The notes under the pieces were generated by a model that was not told where the DNA came from, did not search any database, and saw nothing but the letters and a program-made list of their open reading frames with translations. From Lumnitzera littorea (lineage: Eukaryota; Streptophyta; Magnoliopsida; Myrtales; Combretaceae): a stretch of DNA of 64,000 bases. Positions within the stretch are counted from its first letter, which is position 1, and each line of letters opens with the position of its first letter. The stretch spans positions 7,074,010-7,138,009 of the forward strand of contig JAMXBB010000004.1 of assembly GCA_024138015.1 (NCBI GenBank), given 5' to 3'. Both the position numbers and the translations under genes were made by a program. Below, in pieces: positions 1 through 11,860 of this stretch.

Positions 1-700
1 TCCATAGAGATCATGGCCACAACGCAAATAAGTGCATCTATTTAAAGAATACACCGGAAGATGCTATCTAGAGAGGATACTTAAGGAAATTTATAGTGAA
101 TAAAGAAGAAAGGATTGAACAACCTACTTAAAGAGGAAGGATTAAGTAAGGGCCTCGAGAAAATAATGCTCGACCCAACAATCAAGAATTAGCAACTCGA
201 GATAATGCTAGCTTCAAGAGGAATAATTAATATTATCTTTGGTGGCCCAAGAGGAGGAAGTACCTTGGCCTCATCAAGCTCGGCCGATTCACAAGGAGAT
301 CATATGCTAAACATTAGATGGAAAAGGTACATGGTAAATGACATGATGACATTCTCGGATAAGGATATGCAGGGGATTTAATTTCCCCATGATGATGCTC
401 TGATCATTACGACTAAGGTAGTTGAGTTCTAGGTTAGAAGTTATGGTCAACACTAAAAGCTCAACCAATATCATCTTCAAACATGAGTTTAACAAGATGT
501 GACCAAAGCTAGAGAATCATAAGATGCAACCATACAAGTACAACTTGTACAAGTTTAATAATCAATGGGTGAAAATTTAAGGAGTAGTTATCTTAACTCT
601 CCAGATCAAAGATGATGAGAACGTCGTGGAAAAAGAAGTTAATTTCGTTATGGTGGATTATGCTGGTAAACCTTGTAACTTTAGTTTTTTAGGTAACGAA
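1..700 (+). pseudogene. Degenerate Ty3/gypsy gag-protease fragment
   Basis: Translation in shifting plus frames gives a recognisable retropepsin region. Around 340-440 the reading is FSDKDMQGI, a stop, then FPHDDALIITTKVVEF, the usual lead-in to the protease of Tat/Ogre-like gypsy elements. At about 443-500 a second frame reads VNTKSSTNIIFKHEFNKM, which aligns with the active-site block V-D-T-G-S-S. Here the catalytic Asp-Thr-Gly has become Asn-Thr-Lys. In-frame stops and at least one frameshift show it is dead. The fragment runs off the left edge of the window, and no LTR is seen beside it. The clade assignment is inference from the protease lead-in only. Confidence 0.6.
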
Positions 701-2700
701 TTGACTTAAATATTATAGGCAATTACCCTAACTCAATGAAGTCGATAAATTTAAAACTAATTAATATTTTAAACTTGAATATAATACGAAAAATAAAAAC
801 CATAAAATTTTGCTCGAAACTTAAATCACATATGAAAACCCTAAATCCTATGTACACATAAGTACTCGAAATTAAACTCAAACTTGACGAAAATCCTAAA
901 ATCTATAACTTTAAGCTTATAAAATGAATAAATATAATCTAATAGCAATAAAACCCTAAACAAATATAATTATTGATCCATACATGTAATCACATAAAAT
1001 TGTTAATAAACATATTGAAATAACTAGTAAATATTATAAACATAATGGGTAATGTTTTAATTAATGAATTTCAAATAATAATTATTAATTAATATTTTAT
1101 GATTTATATTTAGAAATTCTTAATTTTTCTTTTCTTTTTCTCCTCTTTCTTTTTCCTTTTTCTTTTCTTCTCTAAAATTTTTCCCTCTACCACATTGGGT
1201 TCTTGAATTTGGTTTGCAACTGCAATTGGTGTGTTTCTTTTCTCCATGTGTTAAACAAAAAGGATAAGGACAAGTTAAATTGATAAGCCACCATCACATC
1301 ACTTGAATGCTCTCTTATCATCTTTCTTTTTTTTTTTTTCCACCCTATAGCTTGCAAACTTTCTTCTTGGCAAATTAAAGTATTCCCAAATTGCTTTCTT
1401 TTTTATTTCAAGTTAAATTCAATTCACTCCCACAGAACCCATCAAAAGTACCCTTTCTTTTTTCCCTTTTATCCACTTCTTTTTCTCAAATTTTTACTTA
1501 CTTCTCAACAAACATAAGATGAAGAAGAAGAAGAAGCTTGGGAATTATTAATTCTAGATATTTTAAAAGAAGGGTATTTAGTATGTATATTATATTTATT
1601 TTGTAATAGTTATCCTTATGTACTCTTTCATGTATACATGTTTTTTAGAAATATACGTATTTAGGGATATTATAACTATAATTGATTTTTGTAATTCTTT
1701 TCTTGGATTAAGGTTAATTGTATATGTAATAGAATTATATGTAAAATTAGCATCTTCTTATGTTCATATATGTATAAATATTTAAGTATATTTATGTGAG
1801 CACATATGTTGTATTTGATTATATAAGTAAGTAATATAAAAGGATTTATGCATATGTACATATATATATGCATATATAATAGTATTTATATTATATATTT
1901 TAATATATAGATATATGTATATAGACGTGGTTGTATATGTATATATATTCATATATGATAGTATATATATTTAGTATTTTCAATAGATATATATATATGT
2001 AATTATGAAAGTATATGTATTTATATGTGTATAAAATACAAAAATACAATTATGTATATATATATACCCATACATATAACACATGTAGTGTATTTATAAT
2101 TATATTATCATATTACATAAGTATACATATATGTATAAAATACATATATTAATAGTATAGTATATATTGATATATGGGTATACTTAAATAATACATGTAT
2201 AATATACCATAATAACAAATTAATAAATAAAGTAATCTAATGTATATACATAAACATATGTCATGGGTTTTAAGAAAATAGAATAATTAATTTATAAAAT
2301 TTAGTAAAATATAATAATGAATATAATTATTTTCATATTATGTAAAAATACAAAATAGGAAAGATATCGAAAATATGCAAAAATTTTAGAAATGATACGT
2401 GGCACCTTTCTACGCTACCACGTTATCATTTAATTAAATTTAATTAAAATTTGTAATTAAAAATAAGTAAGTAATTAGAAAATTATTAAAATATTAAAAA
2501 ATAAATTAAATAAGTATTAACCCTTAAAAATAGAAAAATAAGTAAATTACGATAAAATAGACTAAAAAAATAAGAAAATTACAAAATATAAAGTTTAGAT
2601 ATTTATTAGATCATAAATATGTAAAGAAAAACTTAAAATAATAATTTATAATTATTTAAGTCAAAATAATAAAATCCATAATATTTTTACACCATAATGG
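701..2700. other. AT-rich non-coding stretch with TA-rich microsatellite tract
   Basis: No gene is supported here. From about 1120 to 1500 there are pyrimidine-rich (T/C) runs. From about 1560 to 2240 the DNA is mostly TA/TG/CA dinucleotide-like, with many ATATAT runs. The short open frames inside it are by-products of the composition. Confidence 0.6.
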
Positions 2701-2713
2701 AAAATGCGACTTA

Positions 2714-3960
2714 TAACATCCAAAATGAACCCCACTAAGTGAAAGTAAGTTTGAAAACAATAAGAATCGACTATAAGTTTATAAAAAATCGAAGTTAAAA
2801 CGAAAAGTTATATACGATTGAAAATTTAAGATAAATCGAGAAAAGTAAGTAAAAAGTTTATATTAAACTATGTTTATACCATACTTTGATTATAATAAGA
2901 AATTAGATAAATAGTGATAGATTTTTAGTTAACTAGAAAACCTAGTTTTTCAAAATACACATAAGTTATCTTTTAAGTATCAAATTATCAAGTTTTGGAA
3001 ATCCCAAAGAATTGAAGAGTGAGAATTAACCCAAGTGAGGAAGTTTTTATGATCTACTATTTATTTACTATTTTTTATTTGTATGCTACTTGTTAGTTGA
3101 CATTGATTGTTTGTTGAATGATTAATTACTTTGTGTGTTATCATTCGTGTGATTACTCTCTTAAATTAGTAAATATAATTGTTCGACTAAAATAACTAGT
3201 TATATCTATCATATGTCTGTAATCTACTTAGTATACTAATGGAGGTGCTAGTTTTGCAAATTTTTAAGAAAAGTATTTCTTCAAAAAGTTTTTCGAATCT
3301 TAAATATATTTTATATGATTTTTATAAGGGCTTATAGTGGCTGTAAATGACATTTGTATCGTTAAGGCAAAGCTAGTAGAGTATTTCCAATTGATTGCAA
3401 GAGAACTCGCATATTTATACCCATGGGGCTTTTGATATATTTTGATAGCGAGAGAACTTGTTTTGTGTGCTCAAAAGGCCTTGGATATGTTTAGTAGATA
3501 GCTGTAGTTAGGGTCCACCTATATTAATTGTTGTTTCTAGCTTAGGGTAATAGTTGAGTGTCGTCTAGTAGGACGTTGCCCTTAAGCAATCTCATGCAGT
3601 TTAATATGAGGTGTTTCGTATGGATAAGTATAGAGGATAATCAACGTATAGATGACATATATCTATACCATCGATAATTTTGGATTCCTATGGATGTGTT
3701 GTTTGTATTTACTATATATGCATTCATTTCACTTATAGATAAATTGCATAAGTGCTAATAATGTTTAATAACTTACTTGAAAGGTAATAATGAGAAACGA
3801 ACTCACTAGGTTGTAGTTTTCTCATTTCTCTATAGTTTCTTTTGCAAGTTCTTTTAAATGAGGATCGGGAAAAAATCTTAAGAACGGAGTATAAACCGAA
3901 AATAGGTTTGATAATGTTAAAATTTATTGAAATGTGTATAGTTGGTACGAAAATCATTTA
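2714..3960 (+). repeat. Possible old LTR-like relic
   Basis: The stretch begins near a TATAACATCC-type sequence that resembles the start of large chromovirus-type LTRs. Near 3795-3815 it has an 'actcactaggttgtagtt' block. The same block (actca/g + ttgtagtt) occurs inside the solo LTRs of this window near 28740 and 47626. It could be an old, diverged LTR. I see no clear end or target duplication, so this is tentative. Confidence 0.28.
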
Positions 3961-4479
3961 TGTAGAGAATATTTATATAATAAGACTATGTATAATATCA
4001 TATTTCTTATAAATTATTAAGTTATTTTATTTTATCTTAATATTTAATTAAAGATACCAATTCTCTACGGTTCTGGTGAACTATGAAATATTGGATATTA
4101 ATAGTCATTTATATTTTATAATAAGATAATTAATTAAAAATTGAAAACTTTAGTGATTAACTATTTAGAATTTTATAATCTTTTACTTGTAAGGCGATTT
4201 TCTTGTTATGAGTATATACATGATATGAAAATTTTAGATAATTTTATTAGACTTCTTTTAAAGTCACAATAGTTTCCTTGATCTACACATGACCCTAATT
4301 TTGGTATGAAATTGATATTTAAAAGGGAAAAACAATAATTTTTTCTTTTTTATAATCTTTATACAAATACAATAAAGCATTATTTTACTTAATACACCTT
4401 TATCTTTGCCCGTGACCAGCCACAAAGCATTTTCAACTCAAAACGGGAAAGCACGAAATATAAAATTGCACAATATTTG

Positions 4480-5295
4480 ACAAACACCAATCAGGACGGA
4501 ACCTTGTACCAGTGACTGAATTTTATACCCATTGTCAAATTCTCATTCACGCGTTGAGTTTATTCCTTTTAAGCATTATATATTCTTTGATGACTACTAT
4601 CTCAATGAAATTCATGCAACTATTCACGAAAACAATAGAAAAACACGAAATTTATTATGAAATTTACAGCACGTATACATGCAGCAAAAACAATAGAAAG
4701 CATTTATAATGAAAAGTGTCATTTTGGATCAGAACCGTTGAGTCCGTCATATCGTATAGAACAACATTGTCGATAGAATATAGAACTCTTTATTTATTTA
4801 TAAGATTTGATCTTACTTTCCACCCAATTAATAACATTCCGATTTTGATGGGCATTAATTTAATCTCAAATGGTCAAAAGGGTCCAGCTTCTCGAGAATA
4901 TTCATAAAAGGGTAGTGCTTTTTTACTAAGTTAATGGTGGACTATTGACTTTCAAATAAGTTCGGCTACGACTTTTGTAAAGCAGGATTCATACATTATT
5001 CTCGTTCTCTTTATTTTATGTTTAGACCTTGTACAGGCCTGTTGTTTGCTTAGGTAGGCTTGAAAAGACATATTACTTGAAATTTGATCATACAACTAAG
5101 ACCAAGGTTGTTTTCACACCTCAAAATTGTCTGCTTTTTGCTGTTGCATGATTAGAAGAATTGGGTTTTACTTTTTATCTCTGTTTCTTTGTTACTGAAT
5201 TGAAATCCATCTTCTTTTCACAGGGGAAACATTGGTTGCTTGTTCTGGAAGCAGAGAGGATCGATTTTGCATTGACGAGACTACGAGGAAGCGCC
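4480..5295 (+). promoter_or_regulatory. Upstream and 5' leader region of the VAP A-B-C locus
   Basis: Short blocks here recur in the same order upstream of VAP copy D (about 17170-18331): an 'accaatca-g-c-aaccttgta' block at about 4487 and 17228, and a 'gctacgactttt' block at about 4963 matching 'gctatgactttg' at about 17586. A 'ggttgcttgttct' block lies just before the first exon in both. A likely leader-intron acceptor (ttttcacag) ends at 5223. Copies B and C lack the two upstream blocks. This suggests that only A and D carried their promoters through the duplication. TATA box and start site could not be fixed. Confidence 0.45.
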
Positions 5296-6615
5296 ATGGA
5301 TTCAACCCTTCTGGATATACAGCCTCCTGAGCTCAAGTTTGTATGTGAGTATTATCACGAGAGGGATTACCAAAAGCCATATGGATTAGTGATATGATTA
5401 TAGTTTTAACATTTTGCATATTACTATGTTTTTAATGTTCTTACTGGCAATCTGACCCTCTGTGGATTCTCCGATTAATTGGTCTAGTTGAATTGAAGAA
5501 GAAGAGCTCCTGCACTATTCAACTTGTTAATAAATCTCAACACCATATCGCCTACAAGGTAATTATCAGTTATCTTAGCCCTGAGAGATTATTCGTATGC
5601 ATAGAGAGTGATGGTTTTTAGGTCTTTAATTTGGCAGGTTAAAACTACTTGTCAGGAAAAATATTATGTGCAACCGTACAGTGGCGTTATCATGCCGAGA
5701 TCAACATCCGATTTCACTGGTCTGATGCCTATCTCTGTTAGGGGTCATTTTCTCTCAGTTTCTGTGCCTGATTTGTTGTATTCATTATTCACGTTTATCA
5801 TTTAATTTGTTTTTGTATTTTTATTATTCAAACACTCCATTTCAAACTGATACCAAAATGATCTGAAAAGCATTATCTCGCTTTTCTGCTCTTTCAAACT
5901 ACTATACTTGATCTTCATCAAATTTGTCGATTGATGTTGATTTTGGTGTTTTCTTCTACGTTTTACAATTTTAGTTACAATGCAAGCTCAAAATTCAGCA
6001 CCAACAGATTTAATATGCGAAGACATGTTCTTGGTTCGAAGCACAATCGTTCCTGTTGGAACAAAGGATGAGGACATTACATCTGCCATGGTAAATCTCT
6101 GCAGCTCTTCTGCCGTCCTCCCCTTTTGTTAGCCTTTTTTCTCATCGCCTTGCCCTTTAGTTTTCCAAAGAGGAAGGGATCTATGTTGAAGAGACTCGGT
6201 TGGGTGTTATCTTGACCAGCCCTCCAAAAGTATCATCGCTATTCAGTGGGATTCTGAAGCAGAAATCAACTAAAGCCTCGCCCTTGAAGAATTCCGCGGT
6301 AGGGTGGATTTTTGCCCTTTTGAGTTAGCTTTACTTAGAGCCGATATCGCTTCTAGTGTTGCTAATGCAGGTTTAGTCACGTTTTCATTTTACCAGGTTG
6401 CTGAGGATTCCCTTCTCTCGTTCAAGGTAGGACCTTCCAACGAGTTAAATCTAGAGCTGGGTGAAAGCATGAAGTCTGCTAAGGGTTCTACGGCAGCAGC
6501 AGCAGTAGGGGAGTTAGACTACACTAGTGAAATAGACATGGAACCAGAGTCTTCTATCAGAGAAGCAGAGCGGATCAAGTCAAAAGTAGACGAGCTTGCA
6601 CCAAAATTAGGCCAG
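5296..6615 (+). CDS. VAP copy A: MSP module with start codon, no membrane anchor
   Basis: Six exons give 225 codons. Exons 1-4 encode the MSP barrel. Exon 5 holds the last strand (F-S-K-E-E-G...) and a linker. Exon 6 (6397-6615) encodes an acidic region with an Ala run (about residues 182-186) ending in a helix-like K-S-K-V-D-E-L-A-P-K-L-G-Q. The ATG sits in the same place as in copy D. The donor after exon 3 is weak (gtctga rather than gtatg in B, C and D). In exon 4 the consensus C-x-D-K-F is C-E-D-M-F, so the Lys equivalent to the FFAT-contacting Lys of animal VAPs is lost. The exons equal to D's exons 7-8 are missing. Without splicing to copy B, translation would stop 12 nt past exon 6, after four more codons. 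Confidence 0.7.
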
Positions 6616-9600
6616 GTTAGTCCCTGCTGAATGCCGTAGTATGGTGTTAGCATAATTAGCTTCAACTTACCTACTAAAGGAGGGTACTAAGACGTGATGA
6701 GTGCTTTTACTCCATTCACATAAAGAAAATGATAAAACATTCAAACTTTCGTTATGAATTCGATAAGAACGTGTCACAAAATGCCCATACTATATTTTTC
6801 CCTGGCAAATTAAGGTACTTGTGACACATTCATATCAAATTCTTGATAAGTTTTTGGGCCATCTATTGTTATCCCACATAAATGTCTGATCTACCAGAGT
6901 CACATGCTTCTGAGCAACCTTGTGAAAATGAAATTAGGTTATTTTGTTAAGCATAAGCAAAACTAGGTCTTTAACTAGCATTCTGTTTCACTTAATGCGG
7001 ATTGTCTTATCTCGATTAGTCCATTGAGGAATAACATTATTAGAATAGAAAATATGAGGTTTTTTTTTCATCTGTTGACATATTTCAGTCCCTAACAACA
7101 ATAAAAGCAAGAAAATCTAACAAAAGTAGATAAATAACTTGCAAGGTATGGGATTTTGTTTTCACCAAACTCTCTTTCAAGCAATTTTAGCAAAAATATT
7201 CATTCCGGATCCCAATTCCTAGTAAGTTATGTTAAGCATGTTTTGGGTGCTGCAAAGATTGACTTTGCATCTGCACAGGTAGGAAGAGGCACAAACGAAA
7301 CGACCCTTTTGGATATACAGCCTCCAGAGCTCAAGTTTGTATGTAAGTGTTATGAAAAGCAAGTCATGAATTGCAAGTTCTTGTTTGTGAAGTGATTATA
7401 GCTTTCAATAGGTTGTGAATGCCGGAAGTCATGAAGCTTCTAATAAACCACTAGCTTGAGTGTATGATGTATATCTCGCAGATTTAGCTTGTTCTGATAT
7501 ACGGACTCAATAGCTAACTTATATCCATTCTTTCATTGATTTTCAGTTGAACTAAGGAAGAAAAGCTCATGCACTATTCAGCTAGTTAATAAGTCTCAGC
7601 ACCATGTTGCCTATAAGGTAATCATGGGTTCTTCTGCCTTGCGAGTATACAACTATATGTGATTCTGGATATATGGAGAAAGATGTAATCTAGGTCTTTG
7701 ATGTTGGCAGGTTAAAACCACTTCTCTGATGAAATATTATGTCCAACCATATAGTGGCGTTATCATGCCAAAATCAACCTCTGATTTCACTGGTATGAAC
7801 GCATTCTAGGATTTACTAAATGGATTTGGTATGTCCCGTTTTTTTTTTCAGTGCTTCATGTGGATACATGTAGATGAAAGGGTCAGACCCAGAATGTTAA
7901 TTTCTTCCTGCATGCTGTTTTTGCTCTTTCTTTCAGTTTTGCAGCTATAATAGCCCCTGGCTGCTTCAATGATGAATCTTCCCATCCAACGGATTTCAGA
8001 AAATCGTTTGCACTAGCTTGTCAGCACTTCTAATCTACATTTTAAATAGAAACCTCTAGGACATATTAGAAGGGGTAGAGCTCGTGTTAATCCTACCAAT
8101 CATTTACTGACGAATGCATTTGTTTGAAGTATTCTCTTAAGTGGTAATCTGTAATAGAAAATTATGTTCCCACTTCTATAGTAAAATCACATGAAGTTTT
8201 TGCCAAATACAAACAATATAAATATGTATAGTGTGGCTGGTATAAGCTAGATTAATACTGTTACTATAAGAACTATTCTTTAATCCAGAGCTGGCATTGT
8301 TATTCATTATTACGTTAGTCTTTGTTAAATTTAGATCACAATTGGATGATCCCAGCAACACAAACCTGTAAATTGATTTGGGTTCTTAAGTTTCATAGTC
8401 AAAAGCTCCCTTCATGTGTGAATGAAGTATTGATCAAGGCTCATTACATGGAAATGATTAAATGTGGTTGAAGTGATTAGTCGAAGATTCATAAATAGGT
8501 ATAGATTTTTCTATTTATCTTGACAGTGCTTATTTGTTCTTTTTCATTATTGTAGTTACAATGCAAGCTCAAGATTCAGCACCAACAGATTTGATGTGTG
8601 ATGACAAGTTCTTGGTTCAAAGCACCATTGTTCCTGTTGGAACAAAGGATGAGGACATTACATCTGCCATGGTAGGTCCTTGTGGATCTCCCCCGTTTCT
8701 CCCCTTGGTTAGTGGATTCTAATTGCTTCATTTTCACAGTTTTCCAAAGATGAAGGCACCTACATTGAAGAGGCCATAATGAGTGTCATGCTTACTAGCC
8801 CTCAAAAAGCACCATCTATAATTGGGATTCTGAAGCAGAAGTCAAGGAGAGGCTTGCCACTAAATAATCAAGTGGTGAGTTAAGCTTTTTGTTGGTTGTA
8901 ATTACATGTTTGCTGATGATATAATTGTTCGAATGATCAAGTAACCTTTCATTTATTGGTGTGTACTTGTTGTGCTTGCTTATAGATTTCGCTTCACTTT
9001 GGATTCATGATATCCTTTATTCAAGTTGTACTCTTTCTCTTTGCTGGCTGAAACTAATGCATCATAGCATACAGGAGCTATGAAAATACTAAGAGGAGGT
9101 GGCAACTAGCTCGATGACTGCTTGTTTCTTTATCCTGTTCATGTCTTAGTTTTATCTGAATTGCTTGCTTACAAGCAAAGCTAGTTCAGCATAAAAACAA
9201 ATAAACTTTTAGCTGGTGTTCATTTTGCTTTGTAGATATTCTCATCCAACAAGTCCATAATATAATGCAATTTGGATTTGTTGGTTCATTTTGGTACCAA
9301 ATGACAAAGAAATAGGAAAAACTAACAAGACAAGATAGATCACTTTCGGTGAATGAACATTTAGTCATCAACAACCTTCCTCAAGCAAGTTTAGTGTAAG
9401 ATATTCAGCTAGGGTCTTAGAAGCCCAGCGAGTGCTAGGTGTCATGTATAAAATATGAAAACCTCTCACTTTCTACAAGTTTGAGCTTTCAGGCTAGTTG
9501 GTTATGCAGTTAAACTTAACATGGTATAATAGCAAGAGATCTAAGTCCAAATCCTTAGGTTATTAATCACTCGTCTATTTAATCAAGCCATCTATTTAAT

Positions 9601-10773
9601 GAGTTTCTAATAAAAGTCTCAGCCTAGATAGTGAGAGGGAATAGTAAGTATAATGTAGAAGAAGCCCATACTGATCTACACGCTTAAGCTTTTAGATTGG
9701 TTGTTTTTAGATCTATTGGTTGTGGAGCTAAACTTAACCATAGAAGGATGTCTTTGGGCATATTTACGACTTGTATCAGGTGCAGGATCTACTCCATGAT
9801 AGGTTTCCCACCATACACTAATTCTCAAGTTGCTTGTTCTGAGTGCTGAGAGAATCAATTTTGCTCCTGCACAGGTGGAAGAAAGTGCTAGAGATAAAAC
9901 CCTTTTGAATGTACAGCCATCACAGCTCAAGTTTGTAGGTGAGTGTAATTTCACAGATGAGCTTTTTATGATATTTGGAATGGAAGAACTAACCCATGTC
10001 CGTTGTTCTTATTAATTAATAGCTGAATCAAAGAAGAAAAGCTCCTGTACCGTCCAGCTTGTCAATAAATCTCATCATCATGTCGCGTTCAAGGTAATTG
10101 TTAATTTCTGTCATGAGAGAATTTAAAGACTATAATTTTGGATACTGAAAATGGGACATAGTCATGTCATTGACACTGGCAGGTTAAAACTACATCTCCA
10201 ACAGAATACTATGTCCAACCATACAGTGGAATCATCATGCCGAAATCAACAAGCGATTTCACGGGTATGTTACCACTTCTGTACTCAATTTGTCCTCCTT
10301 TCCGTGTCTGCAGGGGTAATCTACTCAAAAAACAAAACAAAATCAACAAGCGATTTCAAGAGTGCATTAAAGCATACATATGATATGCATTGTTGTCGTT
10401 ACATTGCAATTTCTATAACAATTAACCTCTTCATCTTTTTTGCATTATCATAGTTACATTGCGAGCGGATCATTCGGCATCACTAGATATGATATGCCAA
10501 GACAAGTTTTTGATTCAAAGCACCATTGTTCCTGATGGAACGACGGACGAGGACATTACATCTGAAATGGTAAATTCTTGCAGCTCTTCCTCTTCTTCCT
10601 CCCCTTTTGTTAATGGCTTCTCATTGCTTTTTACTTTTCTTTTGCACAATTAGTTTTCGAAAAGGGAAGGGAACCACATTGAAGAGACTAAGTTGAGTGT
10701 CGTCCTGACCAGCCCCACCTCAAGAGTGCCTTCTGTGATCAAGGGGATGCTATTCTTTGATTTGGATTGGTAA
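5296..10773 (+). CDS. Predicted tandem triple-MSP vesicle-associated (VAP27-like) protein, copies A+B+C
   Basis: The proposed gene has 16 coding exons: 5296-5344, 5488-5558, 5638-5719, 5975-6090, 6161-6298, 6397-6615; 7279-7342, 7547-7617, 7711-7792, 8556-8671, 8740-8874; 9875-9938, 10023-10093, 10183-10264, 10454-10569, 10654-10773 (stop TAA). Splice phases agree throughout, and the sum is 1596 nt, giving 531 aa. MSP domains lie at about residues 1-126, 226-356 and 382-512. Each carries the LLDIQP(P/S)xLKF start, the S-S-C-T-x-Q-L-V-N-K core and the Y-Y-V-Q-P-Y-S-G strand. VAPs are ER tethers that bind FFAT-motif partners through the MSP domain and are normally anchored by a C-terminal helix. 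No coiled-coil/anchor exons are present here, so the product should be soluble or shortened. The join is inferred: B and C have no ATG, but their first exons start after CAG acceptors in phase 0, matching the exon ends of A and B. The alternative is one short gene (A) followed by two pseudo-copies. Confidence 0.5.
7279..8874 (+). CDS. VAP copy B: MSP module without start codon
   Basis: Five exons (7279-7342, 7547-7617, 7711-7792, 8556-8671, 8740-8874) give 156 codons with no stop and full splice sites. Exon sizes 71, 82 and 116 are identical to those of copies A, C and D. The position of the ATG in A and D is replaced by an AAC-containing sequence. The first exon is instead bounded by a ctgcacag acceptor and begins V-G-R-G-T-N-E-T-T-L-L-D. 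The FFAT-contact region is intact (C-D-D-K-F-L-V-Q-S). The module lacks exon 6 and the anchor exons. It is best explained as an internal module of a fusion gene; an unexpressed duplicate is possible. Confidence 0.6.
9875..10773 (+). CDS. VAP copy C: terminal MSP module with stop codon
   Basis: Exons 9875-9938, 10023-10093, 10183-10264, 10454-10569 and 10654-10773 give 150 codons and a TAA. There is no ATG at the expected place; the first exon starts V-E-E-S-A-R-D-K-T-L-L-N after a ctgcacag acceptor. The MSP core is intact (C-Q-D-K-F-L-I-Q-S). Exon 5 matches the other copies up to about 10750 (V-I-K-G-M), then changes to unrelated sequence that adds F-F-D-L-D-W and a stop. The duplication break or a later rearrangement therefore cut the gene here, giving a tail-less C terminus. 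Confidence 0.6.
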
Positions 10774-10953
10774 TGAGTTGCTTCTCTGTAAAAGTCCATT
10801 CCACGCAGACATAAGATCGGACCAGAGGATGCTTTGAACGCTTAAATCTAAGAAGTGAAAATTTACACTTCCTGCAGTTCTTATGGCTATTAGAAAATGG
10901 TGATGGCAGCTCCTCAGAGGCAAATTTTGATCCCATCGATGTGCCGTCATGAG

Positions 10954-11860
10954 TGCGTTAAAATTGTTGTAATCATAATTAAGCTATCATATAACTGTAT
11001 TGTGTATGTCTGAAGTGAGGTAACAAATCAATCAAGCCAGGTCACAAGTTAATTGAGTTTAATCGATATCTGCTCAAATTTCATTTCATTCTAGTTAGTT
11101 AGAACTTGACCTTGAGTCTATTTGGTTTTATGAGCTTATAAACCAAATCAAGCTTGAATGGGTATCTATACAAATTTTGATTTGCTTTTAGTTTAGTTAG
11201 ATAGATAGAGTTTGAAGCTTGAATTATATGGCTTGATAAGCTTACAAACCTAATCAAATTGAAATTAAGTTTAATTATATATTAAGCTTTTCCAAATTCA
11301 AATTGAGTTATAATCTTAATAGAAATTAAATTAAAAGGAGTATAAAAGTTTTTATATAATCTTGCCTGATCGACATTACTCAAGCTTAAGTAGACACAAT
11401 TTGTTTTTCTAGCCAAATTAACCAAACCATAAAAATGCAATTAAGTTTTCATTACTTTGGATCAAGATATACAGTTCGAATTGGGAATCTTTCTGCACCA
11501 TAAAAACCTTCTTTTTGGTTTAGTTTTATTTATGGATTAAACTATATTTTGTATTTGAAAAAAGTATACTTGCATAATATACAATCTCATATAAAAATTA
11601 CTAATTTCATTTCATAATAATAATTGTTAATACCATCTATAATATTGATGGAGTCAAAATTCAAGCGATTAAGAAATTCCAAATGTCTATCAACAACTAA
11701 GTTTATATATACAACTAGAGTATAATATAAATTTTGAGTCAACCTATATATAAATTTATAAATTATGGTAATAAAAATTAAATACTTAGCCATTTTAACA
11801 AATGGAAACTAAAAATTCCTTCAAATGCTATGTCAAAATAAAAAGAATCTTTTAGTTACA
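10954..11860 (+). repeat. Direct repeat R1 (about 907 bp), TG...CA ends
   Basis: This segment is repeated at 12566-13484. Both copies begin 'tgcgttaaaattgttgtaat' and end 'tttagttaca', with similarity ending at those points. The TG...CA ends and ~0.9 kb length look like LTRs. No coding sequence is seen, and no matching target duplication was found outside the pair. It could be the 5' LTR of a small non-autonomous element or simply a local duplication. Confidence 0.5.

Noticed and set aside
1676..1873. Frame in the TA-rich tract
   Set aside because: Low-complexity TA/TG sequence; no coding signal.
5161..5397. Longer open frame over the first exon of VAP copy A
   Set aside because: It starts at TTG, not ATG, and crosses a leader splice acceptor and the exon 1 donor. 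The ATG at 5296 matches copy D.
6616..7278. Search for missing VAP exons 7-8 in the A-B gap
   Set aside because: Nothing similar to the coiled-coil or membrane-helix exons of copy D was seen by eye.
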